The notes below the pieces were generated by a model. That model did not search any database, was not told where the DNA came from, and saw only the letters and a program-made list of their open reading frames with translations. The position numbers and the translations under genes were made by a program. Shown here one piece after another: positions 29,875-39,561 of a DNA stretch of 64,000 bases (position 1 is the stretch's first letter; each line of letters begins with the position of its first letter). The DNA is from Pseudoalteromonas shioyasakiensis (GTDB taxonomy: Bacteria; Pseudomonadota; Gammaproteobacteria; Enterobacterales; Alteromonadaceae): the NCBI RefSeq assembly GCF_022398475.1, contig NZ_JAKEVM010000001.1, positions 99,639 through 163,638 of the forward strand. Direction: 5' to 3'.

Positions 29875-30713
29875 TGAAGAATATCGTCTCGCCAGAATGG
29901 CTTAACGAGCATTTAAACCTGGATAACTTGGTTATCTTTGATGCAGGAATGCTACGTCCTGGTTTACCGGGTGAGTATGCGCCTAAGGCGATGCTTCCTA
30001 ATGCACAGCGTTTTGATTTCAAAAAGACGCTGGCAGATAACAGTAATCCTGTACCAAGTATGATGTGCAGTAGCGAGCAGTTCACAGAACATATGCAGCT
30101 TGCTGGTGTTAACCAAGACTCTCTAGTTGTGATTTATGAGGATCAAGGCTTATTCAGTTCAGCCCGTGCGTGGTGGATGTTTAAAGCCATGGGCTTTGAT
30201 AACGTAAAAGTTTTAAGTGGCGGTTTAGCTAAGTGGCAGGCACTTGGCTTTGCTACACAAGCAAGTTATTCAGCTGCTTCTGGTCAAGGCAATTTTGTTG
30301 CCAGCCCGCGTGCTGATTACTTTATTAGTGCTGAGCAAGTACTTAACTCACTTGATGAACAAAGCACACTAACACTCGATGCTCGCCCTTATGAGCGCTT
30401 TACAGGTGAACACGCTGAGCCGCGCGAAGGTATGCGCAGTGGTCATATTCCAAATAGTCGCAGTTTATCTCTAGCAACAGTGCTAAATAACGGTGAGCTT
30501 AAACCGCTTAGCGAGTTACAGGCATTATTTGAACAACACATAGCGCCGCATCACACCCAGTTGCAGTTTAGCTGTGGTTCAGGTGTAACCGCTTGTGCAA
30601 TTGCATTGTGTGCCGATGAATGCGGTTACGCTAACTTACGTGTTTACGATGGCTCATGGAGTGAGTGGGGCGCTCGTCACGACCTACCTATTGAAACAGG
30701 CCCGCATCAATAA
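29874..30713 (+). CDS. sseA: 3-mercaptopyruvate sulfurtransferase / rhodanese
   Basis: The enzyme moves sulfur from 3-mercaptopyruvate or thiosulfate to an acceptor. The 279 residues contain two rhodanese domains. The N-terminal one (SPEWLNEHL, LVVIYEDQG, VKVLSGGLAKWQ) is inactive. The C-terminal one has DARPYERFTGEHAEPREGMR, GHIPNSRSL and the active-site loop CGSGVTAC with Cys234, the SseA-type loop. The start overlaps the cytidylyltransferase stop by one base. The 3' end overlaps the convergent sulfotransferase gene by 26 bases, with no hairpin between. Confidence 0.93.
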   Translation: MKNIVSPEWLNEHLNLDNLVIFDAGMLRPGLPGEYAPKAMLPNAQRFDFKKTLADNSNPVPSMMCSSEQFTEHMQLAGVNQDSLVVIYEDQGLFSSARAWWMFKAMGFDNVKVLSGGLAKWQALGFATQASYSAASGQGNFVASPRADYFISAEQVLNSLDEQSTLTLDARPYERFTGEHAEPREGMRSGHIPNSRSLSLATVLNNGELKPLSELQALFEQHIAPHHTQLQFSCGSGVTACAIALCADECGYANLRVYDGSWSEWGARHDLPIETGPHQ

Positions 30714-32226
30714 AATCGGCGTAATTTTGCCAGCTGTCGATACTCTTTTTATTCAGTGGCTGGCGGATTTGCTTTTTACTCGCAGTGGCTGATGCTGCAT
30801 TGCTTTTATAAAAAGTCAGGCAGTTTTCCTGCCAGCTTAAATCACAAAACGCATAGAGCTTTTGCGTTTGTTGGGTAGGCTCTGCTACTAATTGCTCATA
30901 GCTTTGCAAAAAAACATTTTCAGGATACTTGTTGGCAAAATGACTGACTAAGGCCGAGTAATCTTGATGGAACGAGGCAATATCTTCAAGTGTAAAACTG
31001 TAGTGATGAAACACACTTTGCGGGCTATACATCTGCCTAAAATTGGCAATGCTGCAATCTTGCCAGCCCCGCTGCATACAAACGATTTTCGCATTAGGAA
31101 AAGCCGCTAAAATAAAATCAATATAGTAAAAGTTAAATGGCTGTTTATCACAACTTCTTAGGCCGTCACTTAGCAGCTCGGCTCTTTGTTGATAGTTAGC
31201 TAATGCTGTTTTTATTGCCTCAAATTCATATGCCTTATCGAGCATTTCGCTGTCTATTACACGAGCTGATTGCGTGGCGTCTTGTATGAGTTGCGCAATA
31301 TCATTTAACTCCCCAACCCCTTGCAGTTGTGTACTTTGATTAAGGATTTTTTCAACTAAGGTTGTGCCAGAGCGGGGCATGCCAACAACAAAAACGGGTG
31401 AGAACTCAGAGTCACTACTAGCTGGTGCTTGCTGTTTGCTTTGAGTAATGAGCTTTTGACAAAAGTGGTGGTGTTGGCTTGCTTGATAGTTAAGTTTACC
31501 GGCTATCGCTTGCTTACTTAGTGCAAAGTATTTAAATGCATTTTTGTAGTCATTAAGGTGCTCATAATTAAGGGCAAGACTATGAAAATACACTTGCTGT
31601 TCAACAATGCTTTTTTCTTTATCCGCCAAGGCTTGTAGTTTTTGTATATGTTGCTTGGCATCTACTTTCGTATTGAGTTCAGCCTGCGAATAGTGGGCTT
31701 GATAAAAGCTAGGTTGCTTTGTGGTTAGTTGCTGTAATAAGCTTTTAGCTTCATCGAACAGTCCGTGAATTTTATAACACACCGCCAAATTATAGCTAAT
31801 TTGTGGGTTATCTTTATTGCGCTGGTAGGCTGCTTGTTGGAAGCTAAGAGCGTCGTCATAATGCCCTAAACGGGTCGCAATGTTGGCTAATGTATCAAAG
31901 TCTGCGCCACTAAAGCCAGCTGTTTGTAGTGCGCTTTGATAATGCACAGCTGCATTACTTACTTTGCCTAACAGTACGTATAACTTGGCAAGTGCTAAAT
32001 GATAAACAGCAAAAGGGGCTAGGCTTAGCGCTTTTTCAAGGAGCTTAATAGCTTTGGTGATATCGCCAGCTGCGGTGTTGACTTCGCTGAGTAAAAAGTA
32101 ACAAACGTGGTCTTCAGGATTTTGTTTTAGGCGCTGCACAAGTAGGTGATGTGCATCGTTTAGTTGTTTATTTGCTAACAACTGTTGGATATGAGCGCGA
32201 AGCGCTTGTTGGGTATCATTTAGCAT
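30688..32226 (-). CDS. TPR-repeat sulfotransferase family protein
   Basis: The 512-residue protein has an N-terminal tetratricopeptide half (about 1-245, seven or so helix pairs) and a C-terminal sulfotransferase domain. The PAPS-binding loop is GMPRSGTTLVEKIL (282-295). FPNAKIVCMQRGWQDCSIANF supplies the 3'-phosphate-binding part. Such fusions occur in marine bacteria. The acceptor is unknown and may be a protein, glycan or small molecule. No signal peptide or membrane segment is seen. The gene's 3' end overlaps sseA by 26 bases. Confidence 0.88.
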   Translation of the reverse strand: MLNDTQQALRAHIQQLLANKQLNDAHHLLVQRLKQNPEDHVCYFLLSEVNTAAGDITKAIKLLEKALSLAPFAVYHLALAKLYVLLGKVSNAAVHYQSALQTAGFSGADFDTLANIATRLGHYDDALSFQQAAYQRNKDNPQISYNLAVCYKIHGLFDEAKSLLQQLTTKQPSFYQAHYSQAELNTKVDAKQHIQKLQALADKEKSIVEQQVYFHSLALNYEHLNDYKNAFKYFALSKQAIAGKLNYQASQHHHFCQKLITQSKQQAPASSDSEFSPVFVVGMPRSGTTLVEKILNQSTQLQGVGELNDIAQLIQDATQSARVIDSEMLDKAYEFEAIKTALANYQQRAELLSDGLRSCDKQPFNFYYIDFILAAFPNAKIVCMQRGWQDCSIANFRQMYSPQSVFHHYSFTLEDIASFHQDYSALVSHFANKYPENVFLQSYEQLVAEPTQQTQKLYAFCDLSWQENCLTFYKSNAASATASKKQIRQPLNKKSIDSWQNYADFIDAGLFQ

Positions 32227-32265
32227 AAGCGCATATTATATCAATTCACCAGAAACTTAATTTTA

Positions 32266-32472
32266 TACCAATCCGCAATAATACTTAATCATTTTGAGGG
32301 ATTAAACCTGTCGCTAGCTGCGTTAAAAATTTCTGATTTACGACTGCATGGATGCAGAAGGTAGAGCAATGCAGGAGCAATTGCCGAGAACAACTAAATA
32401 ACGAAATTTTTGCCTTGCTATCAACGAGGTTTTCTTGCCTCAAAATAGACCAATTAATTAAGCGAATTGGTA
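32266..32472. repeat. MITE-like interspersed element with imperfect terminal inverted repeats
   Basis: The ends form inverted repeats: 32266-32298 starts TACCAATCCGC and ends ATTTTGAG. The right end, read in reverse (32472-32439), starts TACCAATTCGC and ends ATTTTGAG. About 25 of 34 positions match by eye. The interior holds a small palindrome CTGCAT-GG-ATGCAG (32344-32357) and no convincing ORF. It fills most of the gap between the sulfotransferase and TonB-receptor genes. From memory it resembles dispersed repeats in Pseudoalteromonas-type genomes. No second copy was noticed in this window. Confidence 0.65.
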
Positions 32473-32475
32473 TTA

Positions 32476-32506
32476 AAAAGCCCTGCCTGAAGGTGGCAAG
32501 GCTTTT
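32476..32506 (-). terminator. terminator of the TonB-receptor gene
   Basis: On the minus strand AAAAGCC-TGCC pairs with GGCA-GGCTTTT, with small bulges and a 7-base loop, and is followed by T residues. It lies between the receptor stop at 32521 and the MITE-like element. Confidence 0.7.
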
Positions 32507-32520
32507 ATGGGTATGTTTAA

Positions 32521-34953
32521 TTACAGCTCAAAGTTGTAGCTAAACTTCATACCGATAGTACGCGGCGCTGTGGTGTAGTGACCATAAACACGCTGTAGCT
32601 CAGGTAGCTCTTTATTAAGCTCAGCATATTGCGACATACCAGCCCAAGACTTATCACGACGTACAGAAGTGAATGCGTACTTATCGAATAAGTTGTCTAC
32701 GTAAAGCGTTGCAGACCACATATCACCAGTAATTTTGGCAGATAAGTTACTTAGTGCATAACCTGGTAATACTTCGCCGTCTGCTTTTAAGCCTACTTTG
32801 GTGATTACATCGCTTTGCGCTGTGATACCGTAGTTTACGCTTAATAACTTATCACCTAAGACATCTTGCTCGTAACGAAGACCAAACGAGAATTGATGCT
32901 CAGGAGCGCCCGGTAAACGGTCGCCTTTGGCACCATCATAGTAGCTTTGGTACTGTGCTAAGTCATCGCCTAACACACCAAATAAGTAAGGCGCATCTTC
33001 GGTCAATTCAGCCTTTGCATACGCGTATGTCGCATATGCAGCCCAATTATCACCAATCATTGCGCGAGTAGAAAGCTCAACACCTTTAGAATTAGCAGAG
33101 CCTGCATTTGAGGTAATTAGCTCTTGACCATTTACGGTGCTGCTACCCACTTGTGCATCTTTCCAATCAACATTAAATAGCGCCGCATTAAAATGTAGGC
33201 GGTTACGTAACCATGATGACTTAAAGCCTAGCTCGTAGTTGACCGTTGTATCTGGTTTGTAATCTTCTTCGTTTGGCAGGGCACAAACAATTTGTTGCTC
33301 AGGTAATACATCAGGGCAAGGAGCAATACCGTTACCACCACCAATACGGAAACCTTCACTCACGGTAAAGTAAGCAAGTACACCATTATCGAATGTATAG
33401 TTAGCATTAAACTTAAATAAGTTACCGTTATCGCTAGCGCTCACATTTTCCATAACAAGGTTATCTAGTGAATCAAAATCACCAGAATAAAGCGGTGTAG
33501 CAGAGCCTGATGTTGTTGATACATCGTATTCGTAAAAACGAGCACCTAAAGTTACATCAAACTGATCTGTGATGCTGTAGCCGACTTCACCAAAAAGTGC
33601 TTTTTCAGTGGTCTCGCTATCTGAAATTAGAATGTACTCAAGGTCTTGTTCAACATTTGGAATACCACCACCCCAGTACTCAGTCAGACCCGGCGTGTAC
33701 TCACGATCATCAGAGTAACTTTCTACTTTGTTGTAGAAGCCGCCTACAATCCAGCTAAAAGCACTATTACTATTTGAAACTAAACGAAGCTCTTGCGTAA
33801 ATGTATCGCGATCTGAGGTATCGTGCGTGTAGCCAACAAAAGAAGGGAAATCGGCATAGCCTGACCAAATATCGTAAAGTAGATCAGTTTGATCGCGCTG
33901 ACCAGATTGCTCATAGCTAGACCAACCAGATGCAGATACCAGCTCAGCAAAACCAAGATCTGCTTTTACTTCTAAGCTTAATAAATCGTTTTCTTCTTCA
34001 CCTGGTTCAAGTACACGAGCTACGTTTTCGTATTTTCCAGGAATCCCTTGTAGCGCACTGCTATCAGCAAGAGAGCCGTATTGCGATGTCGAGTTACCGC
34101 CATTTTCTTGCTTTTGATAGAAGTAGTTTAGCGTTGCATCAATATCTTCGGTTGCAAGCCAACGAAGTGATAAACGTGCAGTGGTGATTTGCTCATCGTT
34201 AACATCGCTTACGCTTTTTAAGTTGGCATTTACATCGCTGCTGTCTGAAAAATCAGGATTTGGGTTTGATACACCCGGTTCTTGAACCACGTGGGTGTAG
34301 TCAATGTAACCAGGGTTATCGTAATAATTTAAGCTAGCACGAAGCGCTAGTTTTTCTTCAATTAGCGGGGTATTGAATACCACACCAAACTCACCGCCAG
34401 TGCCGTCACTTTCGTTAATGCTAAATACATCGCCTGTAACCTTACCTTCGGTGATATCAAGCTCTGGTTGTTTTAGTAAGTAACGAATTGCACCACCTAA
34501 AGTACCTGCACCATACAGTGTACCTTGTGGGCCAATTAGCACTTCAACACGGTCAACGTCAGTTAAACGTAAGTCGATGCTAAGTGGAATTTCACCAACA
34601 TAGGTTGCCACTGTGCCACTATCAGAAATACGGTCAGAAGTATTTGTATTCAAACCACGAACGATAATCGGAGAACCTTCACGGCCACCTTGATCAGAAA
34701 TTGTTAAGCCAGGTACCCAGCGTGCGACATCTTCTAGATCACCAATGTTTTGGTCGCTAATTACATCGCCATTGAGCGCTGTGATATTAAGCGGTGCATC
34801 TTGCACTGAGCCTGCACGTCGTGTTGCAGTAATTTGAATAGTTTCAATTGATTTATCAACTTCGATAGCATCTTCTGCAGCAAACGCCATATTACTATTG
34901 ATTAAAACTGCAGAAATTGCACTTGCAAGTAGAGCAGGCTTAAAAGTGTTCAT
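32521..34953 (-). CDS. TonB-dependent receptor
   Basis: This is an 810-residue outer-membrane, energy-coupled uptake channel. A signal peptide (about 1-25, ending AFAAED) is followed by a TonB-box-like ETIQITATRR, the plug domain (about 45-165, with PIIVRGLNTN and VEVLIGPQGTLYGAGTLGGA) and a 22-strand barrel ending with a C-terminal aromatic (FSYNFEL). The sequence has two nearby Cys in the barrel (CPDVLPEQQIVC) that may form a disulfide in an outer loop. Substrate cannot be told from sequence; no transporter or enzyme gene flanks it. It is a single-gene unit with its own terminator. Confidence 0.94.
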   Translation of the reverse strand: MNTFKPALLASAISAVLINSNMAFAAEDAIEVDKSIETIQITATRRAGSVQDAPLNITALNGDVISDQNIGDLEDVARWVPGLTISDQGGREGSPIIVRGLNTNTSDRISDSGTVATYVGEIPLSIDLRLTDVDRVEVLIGPQGTLYGAGTLGGAIRYLLKQPELDITEGKVTGDVFSINESDGTGGEFGVVFNTPLIEEKLALRASLNYYDNPGYIDYTHVVQEPGVSNPNPDFSDSSDVNANLKSVSDVNDEQITTARLSLRWLATEDIDATLNYFYQKQENGGNSTSQYGSLADSSALQGIPGKYENVARVLEPGEEENDLLSLEVKADLGFAELVSASGWSSYEQSGQRDQTDLLYDIWSGYADFPSFVGYTHDTSDRDTFTQELRLVSNSNSAFSWIVGGFYNKVESYSDDREYTPGLTEYWGGGIPNVEQDLEYILISDSETTEKALFGEVGYSITDQFDVTLGARFYEYDVSTTSGSATPLYSGDFDSLDNLVMENVSASDNGNLFKFNANYTFDNGVLAYFTVSEGFRIGGGNGIAPCPDVLPEQQIVCALPNEEDYKPDTTVNYELGFKSSWLRNRLHFNAALFNVDWKDAQVGSSTVNGQELITSNAGSANSKGVELSTRAMIGDNWAAYATYAYAKAELTEDAPYLFGVLGDDLAQYQSYYDGAKGDRLPGAPEHQFSFGLRYEQDVLGDKLLSVNYGITAQSDVITKVGLKADGEVLPGYALSNLSAKITGDMWSATLYVDNLFDKYAFTSVRRDKSWAGMSQYAELNKELPELQRVYGHYTTAPRTIGMKFSYNFEL

Positions 34954-35133
34954 GATTGATTCCGACTTAGTTACAGTAAATTTATGCTTAAAAAATAGAC
35001 GTTACTAGTAATTTAAGCTTAAAAATTGATGATTTAGTGAATTTATATCCAATTATAATGTATTTTTATTCTTATCGTCCATGCGTTATTTGCAATTAAA
35101 TGCAAAATATTTGAATAAATACTCTGTAAGAGG

Positions 35134-35490
35134 TTAGCTATCGGAATAAGGGCAATGAGTACAGCCATTACTACAGCAGTGGCCACGTTTTAAAAAGAAC
35201 CAGCGGCTAAATACCATGTAGTTGTTTTGCATGGTGTAATCGAGATTTTCTATTAAATTACCTTGAGTAAAATAAGGCTTAGCGAAGGCAAGCTGCTGTT
35301 CAAGAGGCTGTTGGTAAAGTTTAGATAAAAATGAATTTATCTTTTTTATAGTACAGTCTCGGCATAAACATTCTGTTGCAGCCTCATCGAGTGGTAAAAT
35401 GTTGGGCAGCTCACTACACCAACAGGCATTAATATTGTCGGCTTGGCAGTTAAGCGTTGCTTTGCATTGTGAGCAAGTAAGGGTTGTCAT
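35134..35490 (-). CDS. Cys-rich protein combining CWC-type and DUF5522-type domains
   Basis: The 118-residue protein has twelve Cys (positions 6, 9, 15, 23, 25, 41, 43, 46, 105, 106, 110 and 113). The first part resembles the cysteine-rich CWC family (CWC in NACWCSELP, CLCRDC). The second resembles DUF5522 (YMVFSRWFFLKRGHCCSNG then CTHCPY). I chose the ATG at 35490; the frame extends to 35622 but would overlap the divergent gene. It looks like a small metal- or iron-sulfur-binding protein. The function is unknown. It is divergent from the 107-residue gene at 35534 with 43 bases between starts. Confidence 0.8.
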   Translation of the reverse strand: MTTLTCSQCKATLNCQADNINACWCSELPNILPLDEAATECLCRDCTIKKINSFLSKLYQQPLEQQLAFAKPYFTQGNLIENLDYTMQNNYMVFSRWFFLKRGHCCSNGCTHCPYSDS

Positions 35491-35533
35491 TAAGTAAAAA
35501 GATGCTTTGAGATTGAAAAGGTAAGCATAGCAA

Positions 35534-35857
35534 ATGGATAAATTAGACGCATTAGATGAGTTTGCCCGCTTTGGTGATAACCGATTTGAGGCAATCTCAG
35601 TAATTACCAGTACTCCAGACACACAAGGTGGTGTCTATACTCTGACGCAAGATGTTTTCTGCCAGGTTTTACAGCGTGTTATAGACGGCGAAATAGATAT
35701 CGATGAATTAGAACTTTGGGCAAACGTAGTAGAGTCTAGGCAAGACATCGACGAAAGTGCCGTTGAAGGGGCTATTTATGCGCTAAGTAATAACGAGCAA
35801 ATGGGTGAGTTGAGTACAAGTACGCTAAAGAAGTTATTAGCAGTGACTTTAGGCTGA
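35534..35857 (+). CDS. small acidic protein of unknown function
   Basis: I do not recognise a family. The 107-residue protein is acidic and helical, with no Cys, signal peptide or membrane segment. It includes DKLDALDEFARFGDNRFEA, DGEIDIDELELWANVVESR and a C-terminal TLKKLLAVTLG. It is divergent from the Cys-rich protein gene, so they share a 43-base control region. The stop codon lies inside the left arm of the hairpin at 35849-35882. A regulatory or adaptor role is possible, but there is no direct evidence. Confidence 0.75.
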   Translation: MDKLDALDEFARFGDNRFEAISVITSTPDTQGGVYTLTQDVFCQVLQRVIDGEIDIDELELWANVVESRQDIDESAVEGAIYALSNNEQMGELSTSTLKKLLAVTLG

Positions 35858-35882
35858 AAGAATTTTATACCTTTCAGCCTAA
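35849..35882. terminator. bidirectional terminator between the small acidic gene and fbp
   Basis: A perfect 12-bp stem, TTAGGCTGAAAG with CTTTCAGCCTAA, has a 10-base loop. It overlaps the stop codon of the plus-strand gene and lies 16 bases from the fbp stop. Confidence 0.75.
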
Positions 35883-35897
35883 GGCATTTACTGCTTG

Positions 35898-36866
35898 CTA
35901 TTTATGGTAGCTTAAGCAGGTTTCCACTTCGTTCTTCGAACCTAAGATCACCGCCACACGTTGGTGAATAGCATCAGGTTGAATGTCCATGATGCGCTCA
36001 GTGCCTGTTGAGGCAATACCGCCAGCTTGTTCGATTAACATTGCCATTGGGTTTGCTTCGTATAATAAACGTAATTTGTTAGGTTTATTTGGATCTTTCG
36101 TGTCGGTTGGGTAAGTAAAAATACCACCACGGCATAATACACGGTGCACATCACCTACCATTGCAGCAATCCAGCGCATGTTAAAGTTACGACCACGCGG
36201 TCCAGTATCACCAGCAATTAAGTCATTGATGTAATTTTGCATTGCTGGTTGCCAATGGCGTTGGTTTGAAGCATTGATTGCAAATTCGCTAGTCTCTTCA
36301 GGTACGGTTGCAAAATCTTGCGTTAATAAGAAGGTACCGTGCGTTTTATCTAAGGTGAAAAAGCGTGTGCCTTTGCCAGTTGTTAACGCCAGCACGGTTG
36401 ATGGGCCATATAATACATAACCCGCTGCAACTTGGTTTTTACCCGGTTGCATAAAAATACTAGGATCAGCCGGATCAGCCCCTTCAGGCGCCGCCATAAT
36501 TGAGAAAATCGTACCAACGAGTGAGTTGATATCAGTATTTGATGAGCCATCAAGTGGGTCGAATGCAACAATGTAGTTGGCATCTGGATTACCCGCAACG
36601 GTGAAGTCTTCTTCTTCAGAGGCAATGGCTTTTACGTAGCCCGATTCTAATAAAATATCTTTTAAAAGTTGGTTAGTTAGAACATCGAGTTTTTTCTGAG
36701 TTTCACCCTGAATGTTTTCGTCTAGGGTTGAGCCTAATACGCCAGATAGGGCGCCTTGACCAACACGAAATGAAATTTCTTTACATGCCGCAAGTACCGT
36801 TCTGATCAATGAGATCAGTTCACGAGGGCAACCATCTTCTAACAATACCGGTGGGAGTCTACGCAT
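35898..36866 (-). CDS. fbp: fructose-1,6-bisphosphatase class 1
   Basis: This gluconeogenic enzyme hydrolyses fructose-1,6-bisphosphate to fructose-6-phosphate. The 322 residues carry the class 1 marks: the metal-binding motif DPLDGSSN (103-110), the acidic pair SEEED (83-87), and [19 protein letters not shown] near the C-terminus. The length is typical. It is divergent from the metalloprotease gene at 37027 across a 160-base gap, and convergent with the small acidic gene. Confidence 0.97.
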   Translation of the reverse strand: MRRLPPVLLEDGCPRELISLIRTVLAACKEISFRVGQGALSGVLGSTLDENIQGETQKKLDVLTNQLLKDILLESGYVKAIASEEEDFTVAGNPDANYIVAFDPLDGSSNTDINSLVGTIFSIMAAPEGADPADPSIFMQPGKNQVAAGYVLYGPSTVLALTTGKGTRFFTLDKTHGTFLLTQDFATVPEETSEFAINASNQRHWQPAMQNYINDLIAGDTGPRGRNFNMRWIAAMVGDVHRVLCRGGIFTYPTDTKDPNKPNKLRLLYEANPMAMLIEQAGGIASTGTERIMDIQPDAIHQRVAVILGSKNEVETCLSYHK

Positions 36867-37026
36867 TCTATTTTCCTGATAACGTTGTAGCCAGACATTT
36901 TTAGTGTGAGAGAGAATGTCTTAGCAAGCGCTGAATTTCGTCTTAAATAGCTGATTTTTCTTGGCGGTACTTTATACTGCTTAATACCTATACAGTATTT
37001 AAAACGCGAATAACAAAGATAAGATT

Positions 37027-39456
37027 ATGCAAAAAATACCATTACTACGATATCTGCTCTTAGCTGTGCTACTTACTATGATAACTCAAGCACACGCAGC
37101 AATTAAGTCTATAAATGATTTTACTGAAAAAATGACTCATTTTTCAGGCTATTTTTCATTTTACTACGATACAGAAAACGGCAAATTGTATCTTGAGGTG
37201 GATAAACTCGAGCAGCAATTTTTATTACAACAAAGCTTACCTTACGGTGTTGGTTCAAACGATATTGGCTTAGATCGCGGTCAGCTAGGTGATACTCACT
37301 TAGTTCAGTTTGAGCGTTTTGGCGATAAGGTGATGCTAAGAGCTATTAATACTTATTACCGCGCTAATACTAATAACCTTGCGGAACAACAAAGTATTAA
37401 AGAGGCGTTCGCATCAAGTATTTTAGCCGGCTTTAGTGTTGTAGCTCAGTCAGATACTGCGGTACTTGTGGATTACACCCCTTATTTATTAAGCGATGTT
37501 CATGGTGTAAGCCGTCGCTTATCGGCAACCGGGCAGGGAAGTTTTAACTTAGATAGCAACCGCAGTGCGGTATATTTAGCACGCTCAAAAGCGTTTGAAA
37601 AAAATACTGAATTAGAAGCCGTGCTAACTTTTCAAGGTAATAACCCAGGAAAGTATGTTCGCCAAGTGAGCGCAGACCCTTATGCGCTGACAGTGCATAT
37701 GCATCACTCATTAATTGAGTTACCGGACGATAACTACACCCCTCGCAAATTCCACCCTCAAGCAGGTTTTTGGAGCATTGAGCACAAAGATTATGCGGCA
37801 GCGCTGGGTGAATCTATGTATGTGCGTTACATCCCGCGTCATCGTTTAGCGAAAAAAGATCCGAGCCTGCCAATCAGCGAGCCCGTTGAGCCGATTGTTT
37901 ATTACTTAGATCCGGGTGTACCTGAGCCAGTTAAAACAGCGTTACTTGATGGTGCTAAATGGTGGAATGATGCCTTTAATGCAGCAGGTTATAAGAACGC
38001 ATTTATCGTTAAAGTGCTCCCTGATGATGCAGACCCTATGGATATTCGCTACAACGTAATTCAATGGGTGCACCGTGCAACCCGTGGTTGGTCATACGGC
38101 AGCTCCGTGATTGACCCTCGAACAGGCGAAATTATCAAAGGTCATGTGACACTGGGTTCACTGCGTGTTCGTCAAGACATCCTAATTGCAGAAGCATTAG
38201 CAGCTCCCTATTTTAAAGGCAATGAAGTGGCTAAGCGCTTACAAGCCATGGCACTTGATCGTATTCGTCAATTAAGCGCCCATGAAGTCGGGCATACTTT
38301 AGGTATTTCGCATAATTTTGCAGCGTCAGTGGCAGACAGAGCCTCTGTAATGGATTATCCACACCCACTACTAAGCTTTAATGAGCAAGGTAAATTAGAT
38401 GTAAGCCGAGGTTATGCTGCTGGCATGGGCGTGTGGGATACCCAAGTGGTTAAATACGGTTATAGCGACTTCACCAATCAAGATGAAGCACAGCAATTGG
38501 CCGCAATTTTAGCTGAAAACAAAAGCAAAGGGCTGGAATTTATTTCAGACAGTGATGCCCGCGCTCAAGGTGGTGCTCACCCAACAGGGCATTTATGGGA
38601 TAACGGCAGTTCACCGAGTGATGAGCTAATGCGTGTACTTGATGTTCGTAAACAAGCGCTGACGAGCTTTGGTATCGAAAACATCAAAACAGGCACTGCT
38701 TTATCGCAATTAGAAGAAATGCTGGTGCCACTTTATTTGTTCCATCGCTATCAAGTTGAAGCTGCGGTTAAATTAATTGCCGGTGTAAATTACGAGTACG
38801 AAGTACGTGATGGCTCACAACCTAAAGGGGCGCAGGTTGTGGCAAAGCAAACGCAACAAGCGGCAGCCGATGCAGTACTTGCGACATTAAAAGCTGAGAA
38901 CCTTGTTTTGCCTGAGTCGGTATTAGCGCTTATTCCACCAAAAGCGTATGGTGAATCAAAATCACGCGAGAGCATTGTTGGCCGCACAGGACTCACGCTT
39001 GATGCGATGGCGCTGCCTGAGGTTGCTGCAGCACATAGCTTGAGCCTACTTTTTAATAGCCAACGCATTAACCGTTTAGCACAGCAGCAAGCACGAAGCG
39101 ATGCATTTTATGGTTTAGATGCGCTATTAGCACAAACTTATCAGCAAGTTTTTGAGCAAAAAATTGCTTCAGGGATGGCAGGTAAAATTAGCCAACGTGT
39201 ACAGCTTTTAACTGCAAAACAGTTTGCTGACTTAGTGGCAAGCAATGAGGTGGCACCCGAAGTGCAAGCACAGCTTCGTTACTACTTAGCTAAACTTGCA
39301 AAGAGTTACCAGCAAGAATCCATGCTAGGCAGTGCATCCGTTGGTAACAGTGCATTTAAGCAATATTTAAGCGAGCAAATCAGTTACTTTTTAGAAAGTG
39401 GTGAATGGCCTACAAACTTTAAAGTGCTGCCAATGCCACCGGGCTCACCAATTTAA
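37027..39456 (+). CDS. secreted zinc-dependent metalloprotease (DUF5117/DUF4953-type)
   Basis: The 809-residue protein has a signal peptide (about 1-24, ending AHAAIK). An N-terminal beta-rich domain (about 35-310) is followed by a catalytic domain. The metzincin-type zinc site HEVGHTLGISH is at 419-429, and SVMDYPHPL supplies the Met turn. The C-terminal half (about 530-800) is helical. The pattern fits the zinc-dependent metalloproteases annotated with DUF5117/DUF4953 in marine bacteria. It probably cleaves proteins outside the cytoplasm. It has its own hairpin terminator at 39474. Substrates are unknown. Confidence 0.92.
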   Translation: MQKIPLLRYLLLAVLLTMITQAHAAIKSINDFTEKMTHFSGYFSFYYDTENGKLYLEVDKLEQQFLLQQSLPYGVGSNDIGLDRGQLGDTHLVQFERFGDKVMLRAINTYYRANTNNLAEQQSIKEAFASSILAGFSVVAQSDTAVLVDYTPYLLSDVHGVSRRLSATGQGSFNLDSNRSAVYLARSKAFEKNTELEAVLTFQGNNPGKYVRQVSADPYALTVHMHHSLIELPDDNYTPRKFHPQAGFWSIEHKDYAAALGESMYVRYIPRHRLAKKDPSLPISEPVEPIVYYLDPGVPEPVKTALLDGAKWWNDAFNAAGYKNAFIVKVLPDDADPMDIRYNVIQWVHRATRGWSYGSSVIDPRTGEIIKGHVTLGSLRVRQDILIAEALAAPYFKGNEVAKRLQAMALDRIRQLSAHEVGHTLGISHNFAASVADRASVMDYPHPLLSFNEQGKLDVSRGYAAGMGVWDTQVVKYGYSDFTNQDEAQQLAAILAENKSKGLEFISDSDARAQGGAHPTGHLWDNGSSPSDELMRVLDVRKQALTSFGIENIKTGTALSQLEEMLVPLYLFHRYQVEAAVKLIAGVNYEYEVRDGSQPKGAQVVAKQTQQAAADAVLATLKAENLVLPESVLALIPPKAYGESKSRESIVGRTGLTLDAMALPEVAAAHSLSLLFNSQRINRLAQQQARSDAFYGLDALLAQTYQQVFEQKIASGMAGKISQRVQLLTAKQFADLVASNEVAPEVQAQLRYYLAKLAKSYQQESMLGSASVGNSAFKQYLSEQISYFLESGEWPTNFKVLPMPPGSPI

Positions 39457-39473
39457 TCCTCCTTTATTTTAAG

Positions 39474-39497
39474 ACGCCTAGCATAGCTAGGCGTTTT
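39474..39497 (+). terminator. terminator of the metalloprotease gene
   Basis: ACGCCTAGC pairs with GCTAGGCGT around an ATA loop, followed by TTT. Confidence 0.85.
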
Positions 39498-39561
39498 ACT
39501 TGCATAAAATTGGATATTTGCTAATCTAGCGGCCTTCCTTTTTTGTCTTTTTGAGGTGTAT

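Noticed and set aside
32352..32543. 63-residue plus-strand frame over the MITE-like element
   Set aside because: It crosses the repeat end and the receptor terminator, and has no recognisable product.
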